From Auanema rhodensis (Eukaryota; Nematoda; Chromadorea; Rhabditida; Rhabditidae), in NCBI GenBank assembly GCA_964057225.1, contig OZ059897.1, positions 4,154,001-4,218,000 of the forward strand: a DNA stretch of 64,000 nucleotides, written 5' to 3'. Positions within the stretch are counted from its first letter, which is position 1; each line of letters begins with the position of its first letter. The notes beneath the pieces were generated by a model. That model was not told the origin of the DNA. It ran no database searches and worked only from the letters and a program-made list of their open reading frames with translations. This document shows, piece by piece, positions 35,225 to 48,562 of this stretch. A program made the translations under genes and the position numbers.

Positions 35225-38200
35225 GAAGAAATGATTTTTTCGTTGAAAAACATTGTCCATCGTATTCGTCTTGAAAAAAAGAATCTAAAAACATCTACTT
35301 TTTGTGAAATTATTCAGAAATTTTTCGGGAAAATTTTTGTCAAAATGTTTTTGGAAGCAATGTTGAGTGTACATGGGAACTCAACATACACTAATGCATT
35401 ATTTTTCAAACGATCATAACTAATTTTTGTATGGAGCGTTTCTCAATGTAGTATAGTGCATTCGATGCGGATTTTTAAGCTGCGTTGATCTGTGTTATCA
35501 GATTTGCGCTAGCTTAAAAATGCACCGAGTAATCAACTGATATAGGTTCACACTTATATCCTCGATTTTCACCCTGAAGAATTAATTTTTTCGTTGAATA
35601 ACATTGTCCATCGTCTTTGCCTTGAAAAAAGAAATCTAAAAACTCCTACTTTTCGTGAAATTATTTAGAAATTTTTCGGGAAAATTTTTGTCACAATGTT
35701 TTTGGAAGCAACGTTGAGTGTACATGGGAACTCAGCATACACTAATGCATTATTTTTCAAACGATCATAACTAATTTTTGTATGGAGCGTTTCTCAATGT
35801 AGTATAGTGCATTCGATGCGGATTTTTAAGCTGCGTTGATCTGTGTTATCAGATTTGCGCTAGCTTAAAAATGCACCGAGTAATCAACTGATATAGGTTC
35901 ACACTTATATCCTCGATTTTCACCCTGAAGAATTAATTTTTTCGTTGAATAACGTTGTCCATCGTCTTTGCCTTGAAAAAAAAAATCTAAAAACTCCTAC
36001 TTTTTGTGAAATTATTTAGAAATTTTTCGGGAAAATTTTTGTCACAATGTTTTTGGAAGCAATGTTGAGTGTACATGGGAACTCAGCATACACTAATGCA
36101 TTATTTTTCAAACGATCATAACTAATTTTTGTATGGAGCGTTTCTCAATGTAGTATAGTGCATTCGATGCGGATTTTTAAGCTGCGTTGATCTGTGTTAT
36201 CAGATTTGCGCTAGCTTAAAAATGCACCGAGTAATCAACTGATATAGGTTCACACTTATATCCTCGATTTTCACCCTGAAGAATTAATTTTTTCGTTGAA
36301 TAACATTGTCCATCGTCTTTGCCTTGAAAAAAGAAATCTAAAAACTCCTACTTTTTGTGAAATTATTTAGAAATTTTTCGGGAAAATTTTTGTCACAATG
36401 TTTTTGGAAGCAACGTTGAGTGTACATGGGAACTCAGCATACACTAATGCATTATTTTTCAAACGATCATAACTAATTTTTGTATGGAGCGTTTTTCAAT
36501 GTAGTATAGTGCATTCGATGCGGATTTTTAAGCTGCGTCGATCTGTGTTATCAGATTTGAGTTAGCTTAAAAATGCACCGAGTAATCAACTGATATAGGT
36601 TCACACTTATATCCTCGATTTTCACCCTGAAGAATTAATTTTTTCGTTGAATAACATTGTCCATCGTCTTTGCCTTGAAAAAAGAAATCTAAAAACTCCT
36701 ACTTTTTGTGAAATTATTTAGAAATTTTTCGGGAAAATTTTTGTCACAATGTTTTTGGAAGCAATGTTGAGTGTACATGGGAACTCAGCATACACTAATG
36801 CATTATTTTTCAAACGATCATAACTAATTTTTGTATGGAGCGTTTCTCAATGTAGTATAGTGCATTCGATGCGGATTTTTAAGCTGCGTTGATCTGTGTT
36901 ATCAGATTTTCGCTAGCTTAAAAATGCACCGAGTAATCAACTGATATAGGTTCTCACTTATATCCTCGATTTTCACCCTGAAGAATTAATTTTTTCGTTG
37001 AATAACATTGTCCATCGTCTTTGCCTTGAAAAAAGAAATCTAAAAACTCCTACTTTTCGTGAAATTATTTAGAAATTTTTCGGGAAAATTTTTGTCACAA
37101 TGTTTTTGGAAGCAATGTTGAGTGTACATGGGAACTCAGCATACACTAATGCATTATTTTTCAAACGATCATAACTAATTTTTGTATAGAGCGTTTCTCA
37201 ATGTAGTATAGTGCATTCGATGCGGATTTTTAAGCTGCGTCGATCTGTGTTATCAGATTTGAGTTAGCTTGAAAATGCACCGAGATATCAACTGATATAT
37301 GTTCACACTTATATCCTCGATTTTCACCCTGAAGAAATGATTTTTTCGTTGAAAAACATTGTCCATCGTATTCGTCTTGAAAAAAGAAATCTAAAAACAT
37401 CTACTTTTTGTGAAATTATTTAGAAATTTTTCGGGAAAATTTTTGTCACAATGTTTTTGGAAGCAATGTTGAGTGTACATGGGAACTCAGCATACACTAA
37501 TGCATTATTTTTCAAACGATCATAACTAATTTTTGTATAGAGCGTTTCTCAATGTAGTATAGTGCATTCGATGCGGATTTTTAAGCTGCGTCGATCTGTG
37601 TTATCAGATTTGAGTTAGCTTAAAAATGCACCGAGATATCAACTGATATATGTTCACACTTATATCCTCGATTTTCACCCTGAAGAAATGATTTTTTCGT
37701 TGAAAAACATTGTCCATCGTATTCGTCTTGAAAAAAAGAATCTAAAAACATCTACTTTTTGTGAAATTATTCAGAAATTTTTCGGGAAAATTTTTGTCAA
37801 AATGTTTTTGGAAGCAATGTTGAGTGTACATGGGAACTCAACATACACTAATGCATTATTTTTCAAACGATCATAACTAATTTTTGTATGGAGCGTTTCT
37901 CAATGTAGTATAGTGCATTCGATGCGGATTTTTAAGCTGCGTTGATCTGTGTTATCAGATTTGCGCTAGCTTAAAAATGCACCGAGTAATCAACTGATAT
38001 AGGTTCACACTTATATCCTCGATTTTCACCCTGAAGAATTAATTTTTTCGTTGAATAACATTGTCCATCGTCTTTGCCTTGAAAAAAGAAATCTAAAAAC
38101 TCCTACTTTTCGTGAAATTATTTAGAAATTTTTCGGGAAAATTTTTGTCACAATGTTTTTGGAAGCAACGTTGAGTGTACATGGGAACTCAGCATACACT

Positions 38201-38519
38201 AATGCATTATTTTTCAAACGATCATAACTAATTTTTGTATGGAGCGTTTCTCAATGTAGTATAGTGCATTCGATGCGGATTTTTAAGCTGCGTTGATCTG
38301 TGTTATCAGATTTGCGCTAGCTTAAAAATGCACCGAGTAATCAACTGATATAGGTTCACACTTATATCCTCGATTTTCACCCTGAAGAATTAATTTTTTC
38401 GTTGAATAACATTGTCCATCGTCTTTGCCTTGAAAAAAGAAATCTAAAAACTCCTACTTTTTGTGAAATTATTTAGAAATTTTTCGGGAAAATTTTTGTC
38501 ACAATGTTTTTGGAAGCAA
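34498..38519 (+). repeat. Near-identical 4.0-kb segmental duplication, copy 1
   Basis: Matches 41518-45539 with one mismatch seen by eye over 4,022 bp. It ends at GGTTCTCAC versus GGTTCACAC on the left (34497) and GCAACG versus GCAATG on the right (38520). It covers M6, M7, a full M1-M7 unit, M1, M2 and part of M4. Confidence 0.88.
35225..37681 (+). repeat. Right-arm canonical HOR M1-M7, 2,457 bp
   Basis: M1 (35225): ATGATT, GAAAAAC, AAAAAAAGAAT, ATTCAG, CAAAATG. M2 (35576): TTTTCGTG, GCAACG. M3 (35927): AACGTTG, ten-A run. M4 (36278): GCAACG, TTTTTCAATG, GTCGAT. M5 (36629): CTTTGCC and GGTTCTCAC at its end. M6 (36980): TTTTCGTG, TATAG, GAGTTAGCTTG. M7 (37331): ATGATT, AGAAAT, ATTTAG, CACAATG. 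M1 markers return at 37682. One private change, TTTTCGCTAGC at 36910, separates it from the unit at 42245. Confidence 0.93.
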
Positions 38520-39787
38520 CGTTGAGTGTACATGGGAACTCAGCATACACTAATGCATTATTTTTCAAACGATCATAACTAATTTTTGTATGGAGCGTTT
38601 TTCAATGTAGTATAGTGCATTCGATGCGGATTTTTAAGCTGCGTCGATCTGTGTTATCAGATTTGAGTTAGCTTAAAAATGCACCGAGTAATCAACTGAT
38701 ATAGGTTCACACTTATATCCTCGATTTTCACCCTGAAGAATTAATTTTTTCGTTGAATAACATTGTCCATCGTCTTTGCCTTGAAAAAAGAAATCTAAAA
38801 ACTCCTACTTTTTGTGAAATTATTTAGAAATTTTTCGGGAAAATTTTTGTCACAATGTTTTTGGAAGCAATGTTGAGTGTACATGGGAACTCAGCATACA
38901 CTAATGCATTATTTTTCAAACGATCATAACTAATTTTTGTATGGAGCGTTTCTCAATGTAGTATAGTGCATTCGATGCGGATTTTTAAGCTGCGTTGATC
39001 TGTGTTATCAGATTTGCGCTAGCTTAAAAATGCACCGAGTAATCAACTGATATAGGTTCTCACTTATATCCTCGATTTTCACCCTGAAGAATTAATTTTT
39101 TCGTTGAATAACATTGTCCATCGTCTTTGCCTTGAAAAAAGAAATCTAAAAACTCCTACTTTTCGTGAAATTATTTAGAAATTTTTCGGGAAAATTTTTG
39201 TCACAATGTTTTTGGAAGCAATGTTGAGTGTACATGGGAACTCAGCATACACTAATGCATTATTTTTCAAACGATCATAACTAATTTTTGTATAGAGCGT
39301 TTCTCAATGTAGTATAGTGCATTCGATGCGGATTTTTAAGCTGCGTCGATCTGTGTTATCAGATTTGAGTTAGCTTGAAAATGCACCGAGATATCAACTG
39401 ATATATGTTCACACTTATATCCTCGATTTTCACCCTGAAGAAATGATTTTTTCGTTGAAAAACATTGTCCATCGTATTCGTCTTGAAAAAAGAAATCTAA
39501 AAACATCTACTTTTTGTGAAATTATTTAGAAATTTTTCGGGAAAATTTTTGTCACAATGTTTTTGGAAGCAATGTTGAGTGTACATGGGAACTCAGCATA
39601 CACTAATGCATTATTTTTCAAACGATCATAACTAATTTTTGTATAGAGCGTTTCTCAATGTAGTATAGTGCATTCGATGCGGATTTTTAAGCTGCGTCGA
39701 TCTGTGTTATCAGATTTGAGTTAGCTTAAAAATGCACCGAGATATCAACTGATATATGTTCACACTTATATCCTCGATTTTCACCCT
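37682..39787 (+). repeat. Right-arm HOR, 6 monomers (M3 missing), 2,106 bp
   Basis: Order M1, M2, M4, M5, M6, M7. The AACGTTG and ten-A markers of M3 are absent, and the M2 to M4 join keeps exact monomer phase. This is the product expected from unequal exchange between adjacent, similar monomers. Confidence 0.92.
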
Positions 39788-42244
39788 GAAGAAATGATTT
39801 TTTCGTTGAAAAACATTGTCCATCGTATTCGTCTTGAAAAAAAGAATCTAAAAACATCTACTTTTTGTGAAATTATTCAGAAATTTTTCGGGAAAATTTT
39901 TGTCAAAATGTTTTTGGAAGCAATGTTGAGTGTACATGGGAACTCAACATACACTAATGCATTATTTTTCAAACGATCATAACTAATTTTTGTATGGAGC
40001 GTTTCTCAATGTAGTATAGTGCATTCGATGCGGATTTTTAAGCTGCGTTGATCTGTGTTATCAGATTTGCGCTAGCTTAAAAATGCACCGAGTAATCAAC
40101 TGATATAGGTTCACACTTATATCCTCGATTTTCACCCTGAAGAATTAATTTTTTCGTTGAATAACATTGTCCATCGTCTTTGCCTTGAAAAAAGAAATCT
40201 AAAAACTCCTACTTTTCGTGAAATTATTTAGAAATTTTTCGGGAAAATTTTTGTCACAATGTTTTTGGAAGCAATGTTGAGTGTACATGGGAACTCAGCA
40301 TACACTAATGCATTATTTTTCAAACGATCATAACTAATTTTTGTATGGAGCGTTTTTCAATGTAGTATAGTGCATTCGATGCGGATTTTTAAGCTGCGTT
40401 GATCTGTGTTATCAGATTTGAGTTAGCTTAAAAATGCACCGAGATATCAACTGATATATGTTCACACTTATATCCTCGATTTTCACCCTGAAGAAATGAT
40501 TTTTTCGTTGAAAAACATTGTCCATCGTATTCGTCTTGAAAAAAAGAATCTAAAAACATCTACTTTTTGTGAAATTATTCAGAAAATTTTCGGGAAAATT
40601 TTTGTCAAAATGTTTTTGGAAGCAATGTTGAGTGTACATGGGAACTCAACATACACTAATGCATTATTTTTCAAACGATCATAACTAATTTTTGTATGGA
40701 GCGTTTCTCAATGTAGTATAGTGCATTCGATGCGGATTTTTAAGCTGCGTTGATCTGTGTTATCAGATTTGCGCTAGCTTAAAAATGCACCGAGTAATCA
40801 ACTGATATAGGTTCACACTTATATCCTCGATTTTCACCCTGAAGAATTAATTTTTTCGTTGAATAACATTGTCCATCGTCTTTGCCTTGAAAAAAGAAAT
40901 CTAAAAACTCCTACTTTTCGTGAAATTATTTAGAAATTTTTCGGGAAAATTTTTGTCACAATGTTTTTGGAAGCAATGTTGAGTGTACATGGGAACTCAG
41001 CATACACTAATGCATTATTTTTCAAACGATCATAACTAATTTTTGTATGGAGCGTTTTTCAATGTAGTATAGTGCATTCGATGCGGATTTTTAAGCTGCG
41101 TTGATCTGTGTTATCAGATTTGAGTTAGCTTAAAAATGCACCGAGATATCAACTGATATATGTTCACACTTATATCCTCGATTTTCACCCTGAAGAAATG
41201 ATTTTTTCGTTGAAAAACATTGTCCATCGTATTCGTCTTGAAAAAAAGAATCTAAAAACATCTACTTTTTGTGAAATTATTCAGAAAATTTTCGGGAAAA
41301 TTTTTGTCAAAATGTTTTTGGAAGCAATGTTGAGTGTACATGGGAACTCAACATACACTAATGCATTATTTTTCAAACGATCATAACTAATTTTTGTATG
41401 GAGCGTTTCTCAATGTAGTATAGTGCATTCGATGCGGATTTTTAAGCTGCGTTGATCTGTGTTATCAGATTTGCGCTAGCTTAAAAATGCACCGAGTAAT
41501 CAACTGATATAGGTTCACACTTATATCCTCGATTTTCACCCTGAAGAATTAATTTTTTCGTTGAATAACATTGTCCATCGTCTTTGCCTTGAAAAAAGAA
41601 ATCTAAAAACTCCTACTTTTCGTGAAATTATTTAGAAATTTTTCGGGAAAATTTTTGTCACAATGTTTTTGGAAGCAATGTTGAGTGTACATGGGAACTC
41701 AGCATACACTAATGCATTATTTTTCAAACGATCATAACTAATTTTTGTATAGAGCGTTTCTCAATGTAGTATAGTGCATTCGATGCGGATTTTTAAGCTG
41801 CGTCGATCTGTGTTATCAGATTTGAGTTAGCTTGAAAATGCACCGAGATATCAACTGATATATGTTCACACTTATATCCTCGATTTTCACCCTGAAGAAA
41901 TGATTTTTTCGTTGAAAAACATTGTCCATCGTATTCGTCTTGAAAAAAGAAATCTAAAAACATCTACTTTTTGTGAAATTATTTAGAAATTTTTCGGGAA
42001 AATTTTTGTCACAATGTTTTTGGAAGCAATGTTGAGTGTACATGGGAACTCAGCATACACTAATGCATTATTTTTCAAACGATCATAACTAATTTTTGTA
42101 TAGAGCGTTTCTCAATGTAGTATAGTGCATTCGATGCGGATTTTTAAGCTGCGTCGATCTGTGTTATCAGATTTGAGTTAGCTTAAAAATGCACCGAGAT
42201 ATCAACTGATATATGTTCACACTTATATCCTCGATTTTCACCCT
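39788..42244 (+). repeat. Right-arm rearranged unit with K-X dimers, 2,457 bp
   Basis: Order M1, X, K, X, K, M6, M7. X (40139, 40841) joins an M2-like front (TTTTCGTG) to a TTTTTCAATG-GAGTTAGC end. K (40490, 41192) is M1 with the AAAATTTTC change. The X-K pair of 702 bp is present twice in tandem and looks identical by eye. The length equals seven monomers, but M2 to M5 have been replaced. Confidence 0.9.
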
Positions 42245-45200
42245 GAAGAAATGATTTTTTCGTTGAAAAACATTGTCCATCGTATTCGTCTTGAAAAAAA
42301 GAATCTAAAAACATCTACTTTTTGTGAAATTATTCAGAAATTTTTCGGGAAAATTTTTGTCAAAATGTTTTTGGAAGCAATGTTGAGTGTACATGGGAAC
42401 TCAACATACACTAATGCATTATTTTTCAAACGATCATAACTAATTTTTGTATGGAGCGTTTCTCAATGTAGTATAGTGCATTCGATGCGGATTTTTAAGC
42501 TGCGTTGATCTGTGTTATCAGATTTGCGCTAGCTTAAAAATGCACCGAGTAATCAACTGATATAGGTTCACACTTATATCCTCGATTTTCACCCTGAAGA
42601 ATTAATTTTTTCGTTGAATAACATTGTCCATCGTCTTTGCCTTGAAAAAAGAAATCTAAAAACTCCTACTTTTCGTGAAATTATTTAGAAATTTTTCGGG
42701 AAAATTTTTGTCACAATGTTTTTGGAAGCAACGTTGAGTGTACATGGGAACTCAGCATACACTAATGCATTATTTTTCAAACGATCATAACTAATTTTTG
42801 TATGGAGCGTTTCTCAATGTAGTATAGTGCATTCGATGCGGATTTTTAAGCTGCGTTGATCTGTGTTATCAGATTTGCGCTAGCTTAAAAATGCACCGAG
42901 TAATCAACTGATATAGGTTCACACTTATATCCTCGATTTTCACCCTGAAGAATTAATTTTTTCGTTGAATAACGTTGTCCATCGTCTTTGCCTTGAAAAA
43001 AAAAATCTAAAAACTCCTACTTTTTGTGAAATTATTTAGAAATTTTTCGGGAAAATTTTTGTCACAATGTTTTTGGAAGCAATGTTGAGTGTACATGGGA
43101 ACTCAGCATACACTAATGCATTATTTTTCAAACGATCATAACTAATTTTTGTATGGAGCGTTTCTCAATGTAGTATAGTGCATTCGATGCGGATTTTTAA
43201 GCTGCGTTGATCTGTGTTATCAGATTTGCGCTAGCTTAAAAATGCACCGAGTAATCAACTGATATAGGTTCACACTTATATCCTCGATTTTCACCCTGAA
43301 GAATTAATTTTTTCGTTGAATAACATTGTCCATCGTCTTTGCCTTGAAAAAAGAAATCTAAAAACTCCTACTTTTTGTGAAATTATTTAGAAATTTTTCG
43401 GGAAAATTTTTGTCACAATGTTTTTGGAAGCAACGTTGAGTGTACATGGGAACTCAGCATACACTAATGCATTATTTTTCAAACGATCATAACTAATTTT
43501 TGTATGGAGCGTTTTTCAATGTAGTATAGTGCATTCGATGCGGATTTTTAAGCTGCGTCGATCTGTGTTATCAGATTTGAGTTAGCTTAAAAATGCACCG
43601 AGTAATCAACTGATATAGGTTCACACTTATATCCTCGATTTTCACCCTGAAGAATTAATTTTTTCGTTGAATAACATTGTCCATCGTCTTTGCCTTGAAA
43701 AAAGAAATCTAAAAACTCCTACTTTTTGTGAAATTATTTAGAAATTTTTCGGGAAAATTTTTGTCACAATGTTTTTGGAAGCAATGTTGAGTGTACATGG
43801 GAACTCAGCATACACTAATGCATTATTTTTCAAACGATCATAACTAATTTTTGTATGGAGCGTTTCTCAATGTAGTATAGTGCATTCGATGCGGATTTTT
43901 AAGCTGCGTTGATCTGTGTTATCAGATTTGCGCTAGCTTAAAAATGCACCGAGTAATCAACTGATATAGGTTCTCACTTATATCCTCGATTTTCACCCTG
44001 AAGAATTAATTTTTTCGTTGAATAACATTGTCCATCGTCTTTGCCTTGAAAAAAGAAATCTAAAAACTCCTACTTTTCGTGAAATTATTTAGAAATTTTT
44101 CGGGAAAATTTTTGTCACAATGTTTTTGGAAGCAATGTTGAGTGTACATGGGAACTCAGCATACACTAATGCATTATTTTTCAAACGATCATAACTAATT
44201 TTTGTATAGAGCGTTTCTCAATGTAGTATAGTGCATTCGATGCGGATTTTTAAGCTGCGTCGATCTGTGTTATCAGATTTGAGTTAGCTTGAAAATGCAC
44301 CGAGATATCAACTGATATATGTTCACACTTATATCCTCGATTTTCACCCTGAAGAAATGATTTTTTCGTTGAAAAACATTGTCCATCGTATTCGTCTTGA
44401 AAAAAGAAATCTAAAAACATCTACTTTTTGTGAAATTATTTAGAAATTTTTCGGGAAAATTTTTGTCACAATGTTTTTGGAAGCAATGTTGAGTGTACAT
44501 GGGAACTCAGCATACACTAATGCATTATTTTTCAAACGATCATAACTAATTTTTGTATAGAGCGTTTCTCAATGTAGTATAGTGCATTCGATGCGGATTT
44601 TTAAGCTGCGTCGATCTGTGTTATCAGATTTGAGTTAGCTTAAAAATGCACCGAGATATCAACTGATATATGTTCACACTTATATCCTCGATTTTCACCC
44701 TGAAGAAATGATTTTTTCGTTGAAAAACATTGTCCATCGTATTCGTCTTGAAAAAAAGAATCTAAAAACATCTACTTTTTGTGAAATTATTCAGAAATTT
44801 TTCGGGAAAATTTTTGTCAAAATGTTTTTGGAAGCAATGTTGAGTGTACATGGGAACTCAACATACACTAATGCATTATTTTTCAAACGATCATAACTAA
44901 TTTTTGTATGGAGCGTTTCTCAATGTAGTATAGTGCATTCGATGCGGATTTTTAAGCTGCGTTGATCTGTGTTATCAGATTTGCGCTAGCTTAAAAATGC
45001 ACCGAGTAATCAACTGATATAGGTTCACACTTATATCCTCGATTTTCACCCTGAAGAATTAATTTTTTCGTTGAATAACATTGTCCATCGTCTTTGCCTT
45101 GAAAAAAGAAATCTAAAAACTCCTACTTTTCGTGAAATTATTTAGAAATTTTTCGGGAAAATTTTTGTCACAATGTTTTTGGAAGCAACGTTGAGTGTAC

Positions 45201-45539
45201 ATGGGAACTCAGCATACACTAATGCATTATTTTTCAAACGATCATAACTAATTTTTGTATGGAGCGTTTCTCAATGTAGTATAGTGCATTCGATGCGGAT
45301 TTTTAAGCTGCGTTGATCTGTGTTATCAGATTTGCGCTAGCTTAAAAATGCACCGAGTAATCAACTGATATAGGTTCACACTTATATCCTCGATTTTCAC
45401 CCTGAAGAATTAATTTTTTCGTTGAATAACATTGTCCATCGTCTTTGCCTTGAAAAAAGAAATCTAAAAACTCCTACTTTTTGTGAAATTATTTAGAAAT
45501 TTTTCGGGAAAATTTTTGTCACAATGTTTTTGGAAGCAA
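41518..45539 (+). repeat. Near-identical 4.0-kb segmental duplication, copy 2
   Basis: Partner of 34498-38519, 20 monomers downstream. The mismatch is at 43930. The intervening monomers (about 38.5-41.5 kb) differ in type order, so the two copies are not simply adjacent units of one uniform array. Confidence 0.88.
42245..44701 (+). repeat. Right-arm canonical HOR M1-M7, second intact copy
   Basis: Matches 35225-37681 monomer for monomer. Line-by-line comparison at a 7,020-bp offset found one difference in the unit (G at 43930 versus T at 36910). Confidence 0.93.
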
Positions 45540-46456
45540 TGTTGAGTGTACATGGGAACTCAGCATACACTAATGCATTATTTTTCAAACGATCATAACT
45601 AATTTTTGTATGGAGCGTTTCTCAATGTAGTATAGTGCATTCGATGCGGATTTTTAAGCTGCGTTGATCTGTGTTATCAGATTTGCGCTAGCTTAAAAAT
45701 GCACCGAGTAATCAACTGATATAGGTTCTCACTTATATCCTCGATTTTCACCCTGAAGAATTAATTTTTTCGTTGAATAACATTGTCCATCGTCTTTGCC
45801 TTGAAAAAAGAAATCTAAAAACTCCTACTTTTCGTGAAATTATTTAGAAATTTTTCGGGAAAATTTTTGTCACAATGTTTTTGGAAGCAATGTTGAGTGT
45901 ACATGGGAACTCAGCATACACTAATGCATTATTTTTCAAACGATCATAACTAATTTTTGTATAGAGCGTTTCTCAATGTAGTATAGTGCATTCGATGCGG
46001 ATTTTTAAGCTGCGTCGATCTGTGTTATCAGATTTGAGTTAGCTTGAAAATGCACCGAGATATCAACTGATATATGTTCACACTTATATCCTCGATTTTC
46101 ACCCTGAAGAAATGATTTTTTCGTTGAAAAACATTGTCCATCGTATTCGTCTTGAAAAAAGAAATCTAAAAACATCTACTTTTTGTGAAATTATTTAGAA
46201 ATTTTTCGGGAAAATTTTTGTCACAATGTTTTTGGAAGCAATGTTGAGTGTACATGGGAACTCAGCATACACTAATGCATTATTTTTCAAACGATCATAA
46301 CTAATTTTTGTATAGAGCGTTTCTCAATGTAGTATAGTGCATTCGATGCGGATTTTTAAGCTGCGTCGATCTGTGTTATCAGATTTGAGTTAGCTTAAAA
46401 ATGCACCGAGATATCAACTGATATATGTTCACACTTATATCCTCGATTTTCACCCT
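44702..46456 (+). repeat. Right-arm HOR, 5 monomers (M3 and M4 missing)
   Basis: Order M1, M2, M5, M6, M7. The third monomer has GCAATG, TCTCAATG and GGTTCTCAC, which identify M5. Phase is kept exactly. Confidence 0.9.
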
Positions 46457-48562
46457 GAAGAAATGATTTTTTCGTTGAAAAACATTGTCCATCGTATTCG
46501 TCTTGAAAAAAAGAATCTAAAAACATCTACTTTTTGTGAAATTATTTAGAAATTTTTCGGGAAAATTTTTGTCACAATGTTTTTGGAAGCAATGTTGAGT
46601 GTACATGGGAACTCAGCATACACTAATGCATTATTTTTCAAACGATCATAACTAATTTTTGTATGGAGCGTTTCTCAATGTAGTATAGTGCATTCGATGC
46701 GGATTTTTAAGCTGCGTTGATCTGTGTTATCAGATTTGCGCTAGCTTAAAAATGCACCGAGTAATCAACTGATATAGGTTCACACTTATATCCTCGATTT
46801 TCACCCTGAAGAATTAATTTTTTCGTTGAATAACGTTGTCCATCGTCTTTGCCTTGAAAAAAAAAATCTAAAAACTCCTACTTTTTGTGAAATTATTTAG
46901 AAATTTTTCGGGAAAATTTTTGTCACAATGTTTTTGGAAGCAATGTTGAGTGTACATGGGAACTCAGCATACACTAATGCATTATTTTTCAAACGATCAT
47001 AACTAATTTTTGTATGGAGCGTTTCTCAATGTAGTATAGTGCATTCGATGCGGATTTTTAAGCTGCGTTGATCTGTGTTATCAGATTTGCGCTAGCTTAA
47101 AAATGCACCGAGTAATCAACTGATATAGGTTCACACTTATATCCTCGATTTTCACCCTGAAGAATTAATTTTTTCGTTGAATAACATTGTCCATCGTCTT
47201 TGCCTTGAAAAAAGAAATCTAAAAACTCCTACTTTTTGTGAAATTATTTAGAAATTTTTCGGGAAAATTTTTGTCACAATGTTTTTGGAAGCAACGTTGA
47301 GTGTACATGGGAACTCAGCATACACTAATGCATTATTTTTCAAACGATCATAACTAATTTTTGTATGGAGCGTTTTTCAATGTAGTATAGTGCATTCGAT
47401 GCGGATTTTTAAGCTGCGTCGATCTGTGTTATCAGATTTGAGTTAGCTTAAAAATGCACCGAGTAATCAACTGATATAGGTTCACACTTATATCCTCGAT
47501 TTTCACCCTGAAGAATTAATTTTTTCGTTGAATAACATTGTCCATCGTCTTTGCCTTGAAAAAAGAAATCTAAAAACTCCTACTTTTTGTGAAATTATTT
47601 AGAAATTTTTCGGGAAAATTTTTGTCACAATGTTTTTGGAAGCAATGTTGAGTGTACATGGGAACTCAGCATACACTAATGCATTATTTTTCAAACGATC
47701 ATAACTAATTTTTGTATGGAGCGTTTCTCAATGTAGTATAGTGCATTCGATGCGGATTTTTAAGCTGCGTTGATCTGTGTTATCAGATTTGCGCTAGCTT
47801 AAAAATGCACCGAGTAATCAACTGATATAGGTTCTCACTTATATCCTCGATTTTCACCCTGAAGAATTAATTTTTTCGTTGAATAACATTGTCCATCGTC
47901 TTTGCCTTGAAAAAAGAAATCTAAAAACTCCTACTTTTCGTGAAATTATTTAGAAATTTTTCGGGAAAATTTTTGTCACAATGTTTTTGGAAGCAATGTT
48001 GAGTGTACATGGGAACTCAGCATACACTAATGCATTATTTTTCAAACGATCATAACTAATTTTTGTATAGAGCGTTTCTCAATGTAGTATAGTGCATTCG
48101 ATGCGGATTTTTAAGCTGCGTCGATCTGTGTTATCAGATTTGAGTTAGCTTGAAAATGCACCGAGATATCAACTGATATATGTTCACACTTATATCCTCG
48201 ATTTTCACCCTGAAGAAATGATTTTTTCGTTGAAAAACATTGTCCATCGTATTCGTCTTGAAAAAAGAAATCTAAAAACATCTACTTTTTGTGAAATTAT
48301 TTAGAAATTTTTCGGGAAAATTTTTGTCACAATGTTTTTGGAAGCAATGTTGAGTGTACATGGGAACTCAGCATACACTAATGCATTATTTTTCAAACGA
48401 TCATAACTAATTTTTGTATAGAGCGTTTCTCAATGTAGTATAGTGCATTCGATGCGGATTTTTAAGCTGCGTCGATCTGTGTTATCAGATTTGAGTTAGC
48501 TTAAAAATGCACCGAGATATCAACTGATATATGTTCACACTTATATCCTCGATTTTCACCCT
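46457..48562 (+). repeat. Right-arm HOR, 6 monomers with an M1 chimera
   Basis: The first monomer (46457) has the M1 front (ATGATT, GAAAAAC, AAAAAAAGAAT) but ATTTAG, CACAATG and AGCAT afterwards, as in M7, M3 or M5. It is followed by M3, M4, M5, M6, M7. The TAG in place of CAG ends the small reading frame seen in other M1 copies. Confidence 0.9.
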
